The notes: generated by a model not told the origin, from the sequence alone. 6,653 bases of DNA from Bacteroidia bacterium (GCA_025358395.1 JANYJT010000058.1:1-6653), one strand, 5' to 3'; counted from the stretch's first letter, positions 1 through 6,314 are shown. Numbers and translations are program-made.

Positions 1-198
1 GAAGTAACAGTTCCTATCTACGACCTCAGGATGAAAAGAGAACTCTTGGATTTCATGAACCTACAATGGAAAGATAACACATCAGCCCGAATATTAGACA
101 ACGACCTTACAAACAAAATCAATAATCACGGTTCTTTACCAAAAGTAACATCACAACTTGCTTTCTATGATATCCTCCAATCAAGCTGTGTCGAATGA
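1..198 (+). CDS. ppk1: C-terminal end of a probable polyphosphate kinase 1 (5' end outside window)
   Basis: Frame 1 is open from the window edge to a TGA at 196-198 and gives the last 65 residues of a protein. The tail reads VPIYD, then KRELLDFMNLQW, then KDNTSARILD, and ends in a TSQLAFYDIL segment. This resembles the extreme C terminus of PPK1: a VPIYD-like strand, a helix 'elxdixxiQwxDNxxaRild', then a short tail with an 'RSQxxxYxxL'-like helix. PPK1 reversibly transfers the terminal phosphate of ATP to polyphosphate; its catalytic histidines lie upstream and are not visible here. The identification rests on recalled family similarity of a short tail, so it is probable rather than certain. 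The next gene starts inside this one (32-nt overlap), which suggests co-transcription and translational coupling. Confidence 0.6.
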   Translation, partial: EVTVPIYDLRMKRELLDFMNLQWKDNTSARILDNDLTNKINNHGSLPKVTSQLAFYDILQSSCVE

Positions 199-721
199 TC
201 ATCCGAATCATTTTCTCAAAGAAAAACTTGAGAAAATAGGTGTTAGGGAGATAGGCGTATGGAGAGAAATTGTTTTGAACGATGATGCCCTTTTTGATGA
301 AGTATATCATTTGATATATTGTGACAATGCACGTTTGGCCTGGCATGCAGCCTGGGTTATCGATCATGTTTCTGAAATTGTTCCGTACAGACTCTTGCCG
401 TATATTTCAGAAATAATTGATATGCTTCCTCAACTGACAAGCAGTTCATTGAAACGACATTTTACACGAATGCTACTCTCTCAAAAAATTCCGGAAAACC
501 GGATGGGTAATTTGGTCGATGTTTTATATAACCTGCTTTCTCCATCCGAAGCCATTGCTGTTAGGGCAAATGCCTTGCAGCTTCTATACAATCTAGCTTT
601 GATTGAGCCGGAACTAAAATCTGAGCTCATTTCCGTGACAGAATCTATTCTTGAAGAAGAACTAACTCCGGGGATGATTTCAAAATCAAAGAGAGTTCTA
701 GCAGACCTCCGGCGTCAGTGA
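167..721 (+). CDS. small helical HEAT-repeat-like protein, function unknown
   Basis: This is a 184-residue protein if started at the ATG at 167; a TTG at 158 in the same frame would add three residues. I prefer the ATG. It has no signal peptide, membrane segment or catalytic motif. After a charged N-terminal helix the sequence is a run of amphipathic helix pairs resembling HEAT/ARM repeats: ARLAWHAAWVIDHV plus LLPYISEIIDML, then LKRHFTRMLL plus MGNLVDVLYNLL, then AVRANALQLLYNLA plus LKSELISVTESILEEE. Such proteins are usually cytoplasmic binding scaffolds. The start lies inside the upstream ppk1-like gene in a different frame, so it probably has no promoter of its own. Its TGA (719-721) overlaps the 3' end of the opposing gene by 7 bp. 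No specific function can be assigned. Confidence 0.8.
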   Translation: MISSNQAVSNDHPNHFLKEKLEKIGVREIGVWREIVLNDDALFDEVYHLIYCDNARLAWHAAWVIDHVSEIVPYRLLPYISEIIDMLPQLTSSSLKRHFTRMLLSQKIPENRMGNLVDVLYNLLSPSEAIAVRANALQLLYNLALIEPELKSELISVTESILEEELTPGMISKSKRVLADLRRQ

Positions 722-1221
722 GGCATAAAAATCCCAAAAAGTAATACGGATATTATTCCCCAGATGAAGATTGAAAGCAACATCCATGGTATGAAACTCC
801 TTTTATGATGAAAGTATTTTGTTCCCAGTAAAGCACCCAATGGGATGGATAAAATTATAGGAGTCAGAATCACTATTCCGGGCATCCCAAACTTCCTGCG
901 AATGCGGGCAATCATTTTATTCTTGCGCGTAAATTTATTGGCGGTTAACTTTCGGTATCGCCTTAGGTCAAGCCACTGTTCAAATCTTACTTTAAAAATA
1001 CGTGGCGTAATGTAATAGATCATAGGCCATACCAACTTGAGTTCTTTTAGGAGCAAAGAGAAAAAGTAGTAAAAAAATAAAAATCCCAATAGCCCCCCTA
1101 ACTGTATCATTACAAAAGTCTCTATCTCATTGAGCCGAAACATATAAGCATAAGGAGTGGCCCAAAAAAATTTGACACTGGCTAAGGCAATAACATTTAT
1201 ATATTTTAGAATAATTTCCAT
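715..1221 (-). CDS. four-helix integral membrane protein, function unknown
   Basis: This is a 168-residue protein starting at ATG 1221 (complement) and ending at TGA 717-715. Hydrophobic stretches lie at about residues 5-25, 36-57, 112-134 and 141-164. They are separated by a strongly basic cytoplasmic-type loop (about 72-110, rich in Arg and Lys, ending IARIRRKFG). The third segment, FGMPGIVILTPIILSIPLGA, with its helix-breaking prolines and glycines, recalls the COG2426 / 'small multidrug export protein' (PF06695) group. That likeness is weak, and no transport activity should be assumed. There is no signal peptide separate from the first helix. The gene is transcribed divergently from the 906-aa protein gene and converges on the HEAT-like gene. 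A TAnnTTTG box lies 21 bp upstream of the start codon. Confidence 0.8.
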   Translation of the reverse strand: MEIILKYINVIALASVKFFWATPYAYMFRLNEIETFVMIQLGGLLGFLFFYYFFSLLLKELKLVWPMIYYITPRIFKVRFEQWLDLRRYRKLTANKFTRKNKMIARIRRKFGMPGIVILTPIILSIPLGALLGTKYFHHKRSFIPWMLLSIFIWGIISVLLFGIFMPH

Positions 1222-1242
1222 AATTTCATGCTACATCAACCT

Positions 1243-1250
1243 CAAATTTA
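1243..1250 (-). promoter_or_regulatory. putative -7 box (TAAATTTG) for the membrane protein gene
   Basis: On the - strand this reads TAAATTTG, an exact match to the Bacteroidota -7 consensus TAnnTTTG. Transcription would begin about 5-7 nt downstream and leave a leader of roughly 15 nt before ATG 1221. I do not see a good -33 TTG at the usual spacing; a TTG lies only about 10 nt upstream, so the call is tentative. Confidence 0.4.
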
Positions 1251-1294
1251 GGCATAATACCAACAGATTTTATTAAAGAATACTATTTAAACTC

Positions 1295-1302
1295 TATCTT
1301 TG
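1295..1302 (+). promoter_or_regulatory. putative -7 box (TATCTTTG) for the 906-aa protein / porV operon
   Basis: TATCTTTG matches the Bacteroidota -7 consensus TAnnTTTG exactly and is a very common variant. The expected transcription start is about 1307-1310. That gives a leader of about 17 nt to the TTG at 1326, or about 52 nt to the ATG at 1361. The -33 region (about 1266-1275) is only T-rich, with no clear TTTG. The next gene, porV, follows after 37 bp with no promoter-like box, so this promoter probably serves both. Confidence 0.5.
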
Positions 1303-1325
1303 CAAAAACCTTAATAAACCAAAAA

Positions 1326-4046
1326 TTGTTCGGAGAACAAAAAAAGCTGAAGGACGCAGTATGTTTTATTCATGGGATTCCATTCCTAAAAAAAATCATA
1401 TTTGCCTTCTCCTTTTTCTTCCTGTTCTTTCATGTCTCTGGCCAGACAATTAATGAGTTCAAAGAGATCTGGGTGAAGGAAAGCAGGGAATATTTGCTAA
1501 ACAACCAAAAGCCTTTACCGTATCTGCAATCGGGATTTCATTATTTTTCACGCCTTCAGGATGATTTATTCGCCGAAGCAATAAAGAGTGACTGGGATAA
1601 ATTTACTGTCATTCCAAGCACACGTGTTTCAAAAACAAAAAAATTTGAATCACCACCACAATTTATTTTCGATGAGACAAGTTATCATAATTCCCAATTT
1701 TTACCTTGCTATACCATCGATCAAAATGAAGAAGAATCCATTGAGCTATCTGCCAATCTTCCCAGGATACGTAAACCGGAATACACTTCCTTAAATCCAC
1801 AGAAGCTTACTTTTAAATTTTACGGAAACACCATTTCTATTTCTTACGATAGACTTCTTAATTTGCCGGTAAACCAGCAATTAAACAATGTTATTATTGC
1901 TGATTACTGGCGTAAATTTATAGTAGGAAATAGTCAGCATTTAATTAGTCAGCTAATGGCCAATAAGGACATATTGGGACTGAACGATTGGGGCTATTTT
2001 TTACTTGTAAAACAGTGCTCAAACGCCTTATATCCCAAGGATGAAAGTGGAAGCACTCTCCTGGTCTGGGCTTTAATGATTAGGTCCGGCTATGATGTAA
2101 AAATTGGATATAATCAACTTGGAAACTCTGTATTGTATAGAACTGCTACTAGTATTTTTGGCGTTCCAAAGCTGATAATCAATCATTTAGAATATTATGT
2201 GGATCATCAAATCTCATCATTTCCAATAACTTCATATACTCCCTTTCATTCTGGAGCCACGGGAACCATCCACTTAAATTTTAATCAATCACTCAATTTT
2301 CAGGGGGAGGTTCTGGTCAAAAAATTTCAATTTCCATGGGACAAAAAAGTGTACGAATTCAACCTAAAATATAATCCGGAAGTAATTCAATTCCTTGAAG
2401 CTTATCCCCAAACAGATCCATTTATTTGTTTCAATGCACCTTTCACAACTTTATCTAAAGAATCGTTATGGAAACAAATGAAACCGGTTTTAGCAGGGAT
2501 GAAAAGAGAGGAAAGTGCGGCATTTCTTCAACTATTTGTTCAAAAGTCATTTTCATATTGTCCTTTCAATGACTTTTTTGGTTATGACCGGTTTATGTTT
2601 CCAGAAGAACTTCTATTTAAAGATCAAAGTAATGACAAAGGAAAATCATTGCTATATGCTTGGCTGATAACAAATTTGTTAAATCAGAAAGCCGCACTGG
2701 TCGAATATCCCGGGTTTTATTCTGTGGCAATTTCTTTGGGTCAACTTATGGATGGCGATAATTATCTTGTAGATGGGAAAAGCTACACCATTGCTGATCC
2801 AACCTTTGCAAATGCACCACTTGGAATATTAATGAAAGAATTTTACCCAATAAAACCACATATAACCTTGCTCAAAAGTAAAACTGAAGAGATAAATGAT
2901 CAGGATAAAATTTGGAAACTGGCATTTGCCTTCGGTGCCAAAAGAAGCGGATCCGGAAAAGATTACCTGAAAGATGAGAATGGTAATTCATATATCACCG
3001 GATTTCTTAATGAAAAAACAGATAATCAGATAGTTGTTCCGATCCCATTTATCGCAAAATTTAATGAGAATAACTCACTTGCTTGGATGCGTAAGTTTAA
3101 GGCCGACAACAGGGCATTCGGATTAGAGTTGAAACAACTCGATAAAAATGAGTTCTACCTTGCGGGTTCCTTTAGTGGGAATTTAGAATGCGATGGCATT
3201 TCATTACAAACAATATCTTCCGATCCGGATTTATTTTTTGCGCAATTTAATAAAAGTGGTGAAATTGAATGGATGTCAAAAAGTGGTTTGGACGATTTGG
3301 AAGAGGATACTAAAATGTTCTACATTATAAAAATTTCCAGATCCGGAGATATCATTTCAGTCACGCTTGCCAACGAAGATGAGCGAACAGGAGTAACTGG
3401 ATTTCACGCTTACTCACAAGAGGGGCTTTGCTATGTAGCCTCCCGTTATCAAACAACCGGACTCGATAAAGAAACTGGAAGTGCAATTCAGAAGGCCAAC
3501 ATTCTTTTCAGGCAAAATCTCATAAGGATGAATCAACTTGGCATGGAGAAATCTATTGCATACCTTTCTTCGATATTTCTTTCAGTACTTAATCCCGGGA
3601 ATCAACTGACAGGAACAGAATTGGAAGCTTTAAATCAGAAAATGATTGGTTCGGAAGATAATTCATTGACTGATTTAAAAGAAGTTTTGATCAATTTCAA
3701 AACAATAAAAAATAAGGATGGAATTGTTGAAATAAATACTATCAACTCATTGCCTGTTAAAATTTCTTCCTTCAGGATATCTGACAATTCACGCATCAGG
3801 ATAATCCCATTTGACAACAACGATTTGAAAATCATAGTAATCGATGGGATTGAATTTGATACAGGAATCCTCAAAGAGAAAATCAATTCTATGATTCTGA
3901 ATCTGTCAACTGGTAATATTTTGATTGATTTAGGAAGAGACCATCTGACTATCTCGCGGAATTTGAAACACGAACTCAGTATTTCGAAATATATGAACCA
4001 TCCAAGGTTATTAGAACTTCAATCAAAAAAAATTATCTTACTTTGA
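1326..4046 (+). CDS. exported multidomain protein with degenerate transglutaminase-like and beta-propeller-type segments
   Basis: This is a 906-codon frame. I do not recognise a named family for the whole protein. Residues about 20-40 form a signal peptide (LKKIIFAFSFFFLFFHVSGQ) with likely cleavage near SGQ, and there is no lipobox Cys. Residues 221-293 (DWGYFLLVKQ onward) look like a first transglutaminase-like segment. Residues 400-505 resemble Bacteroidota exported transglutaminase-like proteins (FFGYDRFMFPEELL, SLLYAWL, YPG, ADPTFANAPLG). The Asp is kept (D491), but the usual Cys and His positions are D437 and F464, so this domain is probably non-catalytic. Residues 548-591 and 603-654 are SBBP/kelch-like propeller units (YITGF...FIAKFN...LAWM; YLAGSFSG...LFFAQFN...IEWM). 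Residues 715-906 are unassigned, with no clear T9SS C-terminal signal. The start is doubtful: TTG 1326 gives an unusual 20-residue N-region, ATT 1377 would give a neat signal peptide, and an ATG at 1361 would need a frameshift. The gene probably forms an operon with porV, 37 bp downstream. Confidence 0.85.
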   Translation: MFGEQKKLKDAVCFIHGIPFLKKIIFAFSFFFLFFHVSGQTINEFKEIWVKESREYLLNNQKPLPYLQSGFHYFSRLQDDLFAEAIKSDWDKFTVIPSTRVSKTKKFESPPQFIFDETSYHNSQFLPCYTIDQNEEESIELSANLPRIRKPEYTSLNPQKLTFKFYGNTISISYDRLLNLPVNQQLNNVIIADYWRKFIVGNSQHLISQLMANKDILGLNDWGYFLLVKQCSNALYPKDESGSTLLVWALMIRSGYDVKIGYNQLGNSVLYRTATSIFGVPKLIINHLEYYVDHQISSFPITSYTPFHSGATGTIHLNFNQSLNFQGEVLVKKFQFPWDKKVYEFNLKYNPEVIQFLEAYPQTDPFICFNAPFTTLSKESLWKQMKPVLAGMKREESAAFLQLFVQKSFSYCPFNDFFGYDRFMFPEELLFKDQSNDKGKSLLYAWLITNLLNQKAALVEYPGFYSVAISLGQLMDGDNYLVDGKSYTIADPTFANAPLGILMKEFYPIKPHITLLKSKTEEINDQDKIWKLAFAFGAKRSGSGKDYLKDENGNSYITGFLNEKTDNQIVVPIPFIAKFNENNSLAWMRKFKADNRAFGLELKQLDKNEFYLAGSFSGNLECDGISLQTISSDPDLFFAQFNKSGEIEWMSKSGLDDLEEDTKMFYIIKISRSGDIISVTLANEDERTGVTGFHAYSQEGLCYVASRYQTTGLDKETGSAIQKANILFRQNLIRMNQLGMEKSIAYLSSIFLSVLNPGNQLTGTELEALNQKMIGSEDNSLTDLKEVLINFKTIKNKDGIVEINTINSLPVKISSFRISDNSRIRIIPFDNNDLKIIVIDGIEFDTGILKEKINSMILNLSTGNILIDLGRDHLTISRNLKHELSISKYMNHPRLLELQSKKIILL
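1350..1354 (+). promoter_or_regulatory. Shine-Dalgarno-like AAGGA, 6 nt before an ATG in the 'wrong' frame
   Basis: AAGGA at 1350-1354 stands 6 nt before ATG 1361-1363, an ideal spacing. That ATG opens a short frame of 30 codons that stops at TAA 1451-1453. The long frame of the 906-aa protein is entered only if one base is lost in the A8 tract at 1388-1395. The TTG at 1326 has no comparable ribosome binding site. This site therefore bears directly on where the large protein really starts. Confidence 0.4.
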
Positions 4047-4083
4047 TTTCAGATTCCGAAAAATTAGCTCTAAAAGAAATTTT

Positions 4084-5271
4084 ATGAGAATCATTCGAAT
4101 TGTCAAGCTGATGACCTTTTTAATCTTGGTTGTGACTGGTCAAAAGATTTTCTCTCAAAGTCTGCCAACAGGCCAGGAAATTATATACAATCCCATTACC
4201 ACAGCCGTACCTTTTTTGACTATTACGCCTGACTCCAGGCATGGTGCTATGGGAGATGTTGGTGTGGCAACCTCTCCGGATGCAAATGCTCAGTATTGGA
4301 ATCCTTCTAAATTTGCCTTTACACAAGATAAATTTGGTTTTGCGTTGTCTTACACTCCCTGGTTAAGGCAATTGGTTAAAGATATCAACCTGGCTTATTT
4401 ATCCGGATATTATAAACTAGACCGTTATCAAACAATAGGAGCATCTCTGCGCTATTTTTCTATGGGAGAAATTATCCTTTTAGATCAAATTGGGACAAGT
4501 CTTGCCAATGTAAGTCCGAATGAATTTGCCTTCGATGTAAGCTATTCGAGAAAATTATCCGAAAATTTCTCAGGAGGGGTTGCGTTAAGGTATATTCGTT
4601 CCGACCTTTCAGGTGGTATAGGTCCGGTAACCTACGTTGCCGGACAAACCTTCTCAAGTGATGTCTCCTTTTATTATACGAGGAATTTTGGCAGAAGTAA
4701 TTATGATCAAACTATCTCTTTTGGTATCAATCTTTCCAATATCGGTGGGAAAATATCCTATGACGAAGGTCAAAACAAGGAATTTATCCCGGCGAACCTA
4801 CGATTAGGTACCACCTACAGCAAGGAGTTCAACAATTACAACACTTTCTCTGTTTCGTTTGATGTAAATAAGTTAATGGTGCCCAGTCCACAGCTTTATT
4901 TAGGAACAGCAAATGGTTCCGGGGGAATTATTTTGGCTGATAATAGTAACAACATGTCTGTTATCAACTCTATTTTGAGCTCCTTTAGTGATGCACCCGC
5001 CGGGCTGAAGGAAGAACTGCAGGAAATCAATTATTCAATAGGGGCAGAATATTGGTACAGCCACCAATTTGCCATACGAGGGGGCTATTTTTCGGAAAGC
5101 GAATACAAAGGGAACCGGAAATTTTTCTCCTCTGGCTTAGGGGTGAAGATGAATATTTGCTCAATAGATTTCTCTTATCTTATTCCCATTCACCAGAACA
5201 ATCCATTGGCCAATACCATTCGTTTCACATTGCTTTTTGATGTAAAATCTTTCAGCAGGAGCAGACGTTAA
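4084..5271 (+). CDS. porV: type IX secretion system outer membrane protein PorV
   Basis: This is a 395-residue outer membrane beta-barrel of the FadL-like fold, close to the usual PorV length. Residues 1-26 are a signal peptide (MRIIRIVKLMTFLILVVTGQ, cleavage near FSQS). The PorV/LptO hallmark is intact: NPITTAVPFLTITPD at 36-50, GAMGDVGVATSPDANA at 54-69 and YWNPSKFAF at 71-79. Alternating aromatic and polar barrel strands follow, and the terminal strand is NTIRFTLLFDV. In studied species PorV takes folded T9SS cargo from the SprA/Sov translocon to the PorU sortase, which cuts the C-terminal signal and attaches the cargo to A-LPS; PorV is also part of the PorU-V-Q-Z attachment complex. ATG 4084 is the natural start, with an A-rich leader. 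porU, which often precedes porV, is not in this window; the 906-aa exported protein occupies that place, 37 bp upstream. Confidence 0.95.
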   Translation: MRIIRIVKLMTFLILVVTGQKIFSQSLPTGQEIIYNPITTAVPFLTITPDSRHGAMGDVGVATSPDANAQYWNPSKFAFTQDKFGFALSYTPWLRQLVKDINLAYLSGYYKLDRYQTIGASLRYFSMGEIILLDQIGTSLANVSPNEFAFDVSYSRKLSENFSGGVALRYIRSDLSGGIGPVTYVAGQTFSSDVSFYYTRNFGRSNYDQTISFGINLSNIGGKISYDEGQNKEFIPANLRLGTTYSKEFNNYNTFSVSFDVNKLMVPSPQLYLGTANGSGGIILADNSNNMSVINSILSSFSDAPAGLKEELQEINYSIGAEYWYSHQFAIRGGYFSESEYKGNRKFFSSGLGVKMNICSIDFSYLIPIHQNNPLANTIRFTLLFDVKSFSRSRR

Positions 5272-5278
5272 TTGCTCC
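5258..5278 (+). other. hairpin spanning the porV stop codon
   Basis: GGAGCA (5258-5263) and TGCTCC (5273-5278) form a perfect 6-bp stem with a 9-nt loop that contains the porV TAA. No U-tract follows, so it is not a classical intrinsic terminator. It could stabilise the 3' end or help end transcription together with the next hairpin. Confidence 0.35.
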
Positions 5279-5285
5279 GGTTCAT

Positions 5286-5319
5286 TAGTGGCAATATCTG
5301 CAACAAATAGCAGACACTA
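5286..5319 (+). other. bulged hairpin just downstream of porV
   Basis: TCTGC (5297-5301) pairs with GCAGA (5310-5314) over an 8-nt loop. The stem is extended by TAGTG (5286-5290) with CACTA (5315-5319) across a 6-nt one-sided bulge. Only a short T-containing run follows, so terminator function is possible but weak. It overlaps the possible esterase remnant described separately, so the pairing may be chance. Confidence 0.25.
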
Positions 5320-5474
5320 TTGGTAGAAATCATTTAATGCCGGAAGGTTTTCACCCATCATCTGCCGTCGCAGAAAAAATCCAAATGAAAGTCCGCATGT
5401 TGATGAAAGATCAAATTTCGAATCAATATACCGTAAAACTCACCAACCCTAAAACAAATACTTCATATGAATAG
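5289..5474 (+). pseudogene. possible C-terminal remnant of an SGNH/GDSL-type esterase gene
   Basis: The frame from 5289 to TAG 5472-5474 encodes WQYLQQIADTIGRN, then LMPEGFHPSSAVAEKI and a Lys/Met-rich helix. A 'DGFHPS' followed by a helix is the usual C-terminal block carrying the catalytic His of SGNH/GDSL hydrolases. The same frame continues upstream to the porV stop through a TAG at 5286-5288 (IAPVH-stop-W), as a decayed gene would. There is no room for the catalytic Ser block, and no good start or ribosome binding site other than ATG 5337. The match rests on one short motif, so this may instead be spurious coding-like sequence. Confidence 0.3.
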
Positions 5475-5549
5475 CGCATTTCATCACAACTTTAATTGTC
5501 TAATTTATAATTATTTAATGTATGTCAACTAAACTTTCTATTTTTTAAT

Positions 5550-5822
5550 GTGGTTAGGGACACCCACTATTCTTCCAAGTTCGGTGAGGTCCTTAAACAA
5601 AGCTGGAGTGCTCACCCAAATGCCTCCTTCTTCTCAATCGAGGGCGATTTGGCAAGTGAGGGACTAAACCGGGAGCTACAATTCGCCTAAGAATTCTATG
5701 CTCAAGTAGTAAATGGAACAGGACAGCAATATCACTGCGTTAAAATTGCCGATAAAACTCAGTATTTTGAATCAAATTATGCGCAAGGAAAAAGAATTGA
5801 TCAGTTCGCAATAAAAAAATAA
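5550..5822 (+). pseudogene. decayed calcineurin-like (purple acid phosphatase-type) metallophosphoesterase with internal deletion
   Basis: One frame from about 5550 to TAA 5820-5822 is interrupted by a single in-frame TAA at 5688-5690. The first part reads VVRDTHYSSKFGEVLKQSW, then HPNASFF, then EGDLASEGLNRELQFA. It carries the D-x-H and G-D metal-binding motifs of calcineurin-like phosphoesterases, spaced about as in the family, with the 'P-A-FF...GDL' context seen in purple-acid-phosphatase-like proteins. The part after the stop (FYAQVVNGTGQQYHCVKIAD, then YFESNYAQGKRIDQFAIKK) resembles the C-terminal end of such proteins. The intervening GNH[DE] and HxH motifs, normally 100 or more residues, are missing. 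There is no credible start codon. A functional product is very unlikely. Confidence 0.5.
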
Positions 5823-6314
5823 AAACCAAAACACAAACAAAATTATATGTTTAATTAAAAACTTTTATCGTGCTATTTTATAATTGTTTATACACAAAAA
5901 TATTGCTCTGTTTAAGATGAGATTCATTCACCCAGATTATAACCTCATTCTAATATCAACTACTAATTTCTTCCGGTAATCTATTCTTAATTATTGATCA
6001 GATGGAATCCCGGATGATCATTCTCGATTGGTTTGGAATTTTCTTCCTGAGCTAATTAATTTACATGAAGAAAAATTAGTATAATGGCATATAATCAATA
6101 GTTAAAATCAGTTCGTTGGCCTGGAAATGAATCTAAAATTTTCTTAAAATGTGATTTGATATCAATTATAGGACCCGATTTTTAACATATAAAATAAATA
6201 GGTAATTTATATAGTCTGTGACATAGTTGTGATAAGACAAAGATATTGCTGTGATATTTATAGTCCTACTCATTATGACGATCTTCGAGTCTTAGGTCAG
6301 AAAGGAAATGATCG
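5823..6314. other. AT-rich intergenic stretch without a recognisable gene
   Basis: No frame of convincing length or composition is present on either strand. Short coding-like snippets occur, for example a frame reading GIPDDHSRLVWNFLPEL and ending LHEEKLV around 6007-6084. Another reads SPTHYDDLRVLGQKGNDRYP around 6262-6321. Neither has a start signal or a family I recognise, and they may be further gene debris. I see no tRNA, CRISPR array or insertion-sequence ends. A long-loop inverted repeat lies at its right end (6275-6318). Confidence 0.5.

Noticed and set aside
119..367. - strand open frame opposite the start of the HEAT-like gene
   Set aside because: It overlaps two better supported + strand coding regions and has no recognisable protein features.
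1361..1453. Independent 30-codon leader peptide from ATG 1361
   Set aside because: It has a good ribosome binding site, but the peptide has no attenuator-like codon run or following terminator. It is better explained as the displaced start of the large gene.
3635..3886. 83-codon open frame on the - strand inside the large exported protein gene
   Set aside because: It lies wholly inside a much better supported coding region and shows no family motif or initiation signal.
4120..4326. - strand open frame inside porV (and similar ones at 4472-4657 and, on the + strand, 5052-5240)
   Set aside because: These are shadows of the intact porV gene; their translations are low-complexity, Arg/His-rich sequence without motifs.
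5996..6020. TGATCA motifs around 5995-6000 and 6014-6020 as an inverted repeat or operator
   Set aside because: TGATCA is itself palindromic and the flanks do not pair, so two copies in AT-rich DNA are not notable.
5823..6314. CRISPR array, tRNA gene or insertion-sequence terminal repeats in the empty region
   Set aside because: I found no regularly spaced repeats, cloverleaf pattern or transposase fragment with matching ends.
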